Positions 4,875-5,028 of a stretch of 5,028 nt of DNA are shown piece by piece. The notes under the pieces were generated by a model that ran no database searches, had not been told where the DNA came from, and was given only the letters and a program-made list of their open reading frames with translations. Position 1 is the first letter of the stretch. Each line of letters opens with the position of its first letter. The translations under genes were made by a program, and so were the position numbers. Origin of the DNA: Clostridia bacterium (GTDB lineage Bacteria > Bacillota > Clostridia > Oscillospirales > RGIG577); the NCBI GenBank assembly GCA_017419325.1, contig JAFOLN010000331.1, positions 1-5,028 on the forward strand, given 5' to 3'.

Positions 4875-5028
4875 TTATTCGCTGAACATTGCCGTTGAGA
4901 GGTATCTCTCGCCCGTATCGGGAAGAAGCGCGACTATTGTCTTTCCCTTGTTCTCGGGACGCTTTGCAAGCTGCGTTGCCGCCCACAGGGACGCGCCCGA
5001 CGAAATGCCCACAAGCAGACCCTCTTCC
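4875..5028 (-). CDS. cysK: Cysteine synthase A (O-acetylserine sulfhydrylase), C-terminal 50 codons
   Basis: The fragment reads EEGLLVGISSGASLWAATQL and then ENKGKTIVALLPDTGERYLS, ending TAMFSE with the stop at 4877-4875. These are hallmark C-terminal motifs of CysK: the GISSGA loop, whose serine contacts the pyridine nitrogen of PLP, and LLPDTGERYLST. The enzyme makes L-cysteine from O-acetylserine and sulfide in the cytoplasm. The N-terminal part with the PLP lysine and the substrate-binding loop lies beyond the right edge. The ending is short, at MFSE, compared with E. coli CysK, as in many Gram-positive forms. It converges on the Rrf2 gene with 53 bases between stop codons, filled by the shared terminator. 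CysM or a cystathionine beta-synthase-like homologue is less likely given the ERYLST ending. Confidence 0.92.
   Translation of the reverse strand, partial: EEGLLVGISSGASLWAATQLAKRPENKGKTIVALLPDTGERYLSTAMFSE

Noticed and set aside
1..5028. Mobile element, CRISPR array, tRNA or phage-defence system.
   Set aside because: No spaced direct repeats, terminal inverted repeats, transposase motifs, tRNA-like cloverleaf or defence-protein motifs were seen on either strand.

Overview
The window looks like an ordinary chromosomal segment from a Gram-positive anaerobe of the Clostridia (Bacillota). The reasons are strong Shine-Dalgarno sites, frequent use of the isoleucine codon ATA in otherwise GC-balanced genes, extended -10 promoters, and gene families typical of that group: a CdaR/PucR-type regulator, a DUF4830 lipid-anchorless membrane protein, and a clostridial Rrf2 regulator beside cysK. 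This placement is inference from style and content; there is no rRNA or other marker gene in the window. No tRNA, CRISPR array, insertion sequence or phage gene was seen.

Left part (1-2906, all on the minus strand). Reading in the direction of transcription, the order is an RsuA-type 16S rRNA pseudouridine synthase, a MalK/UgpC-like ABC ATPase, a strong intrinsic terminator, an AT-rich gap with a possible promoter, and the first 230 codons of a CdaR-like regulator that runs off the left edge. The ATPase is the most unusual gene. Its Walker A and Walker B motifs are intact, but the Q-loop glutamine, the LSGGQ signature, the D-loop and the H-loop histidine are all replaced, while the reading frame and C-terminal TOBE-like domain are intact. 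No permease or binding protein lies beside it.

Middle part (2907-4221). A small membrane-anchored DUF4830 protein on the plus strand diverges from rsuA. It converges on a minus-strand metallophosphoesterase of the YaeI/YkuE kind, and the two stop codons are only 2 bases apart inside a perfect palindrome.

Right part (4222-5028). A divergent control region holds an extended -10 promoter facing left (phosphoesterase) and a well-formed sigma-A type promoter facing right (Rrf2 regulator), each with repeat elements that could be operators. The Rrf2 protein has three cysteines resembling the IscR Fe-S site and ends in isoleucine. It converges through a shared, probably bidirectional terminator on the 3' end of cysK (cysteine synthase). 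That pairing recalls the CymR-CysK system of Bacillus, in which an Rrf2 regulator and cysteine synthase form a complex that controls cysteine metabolism.
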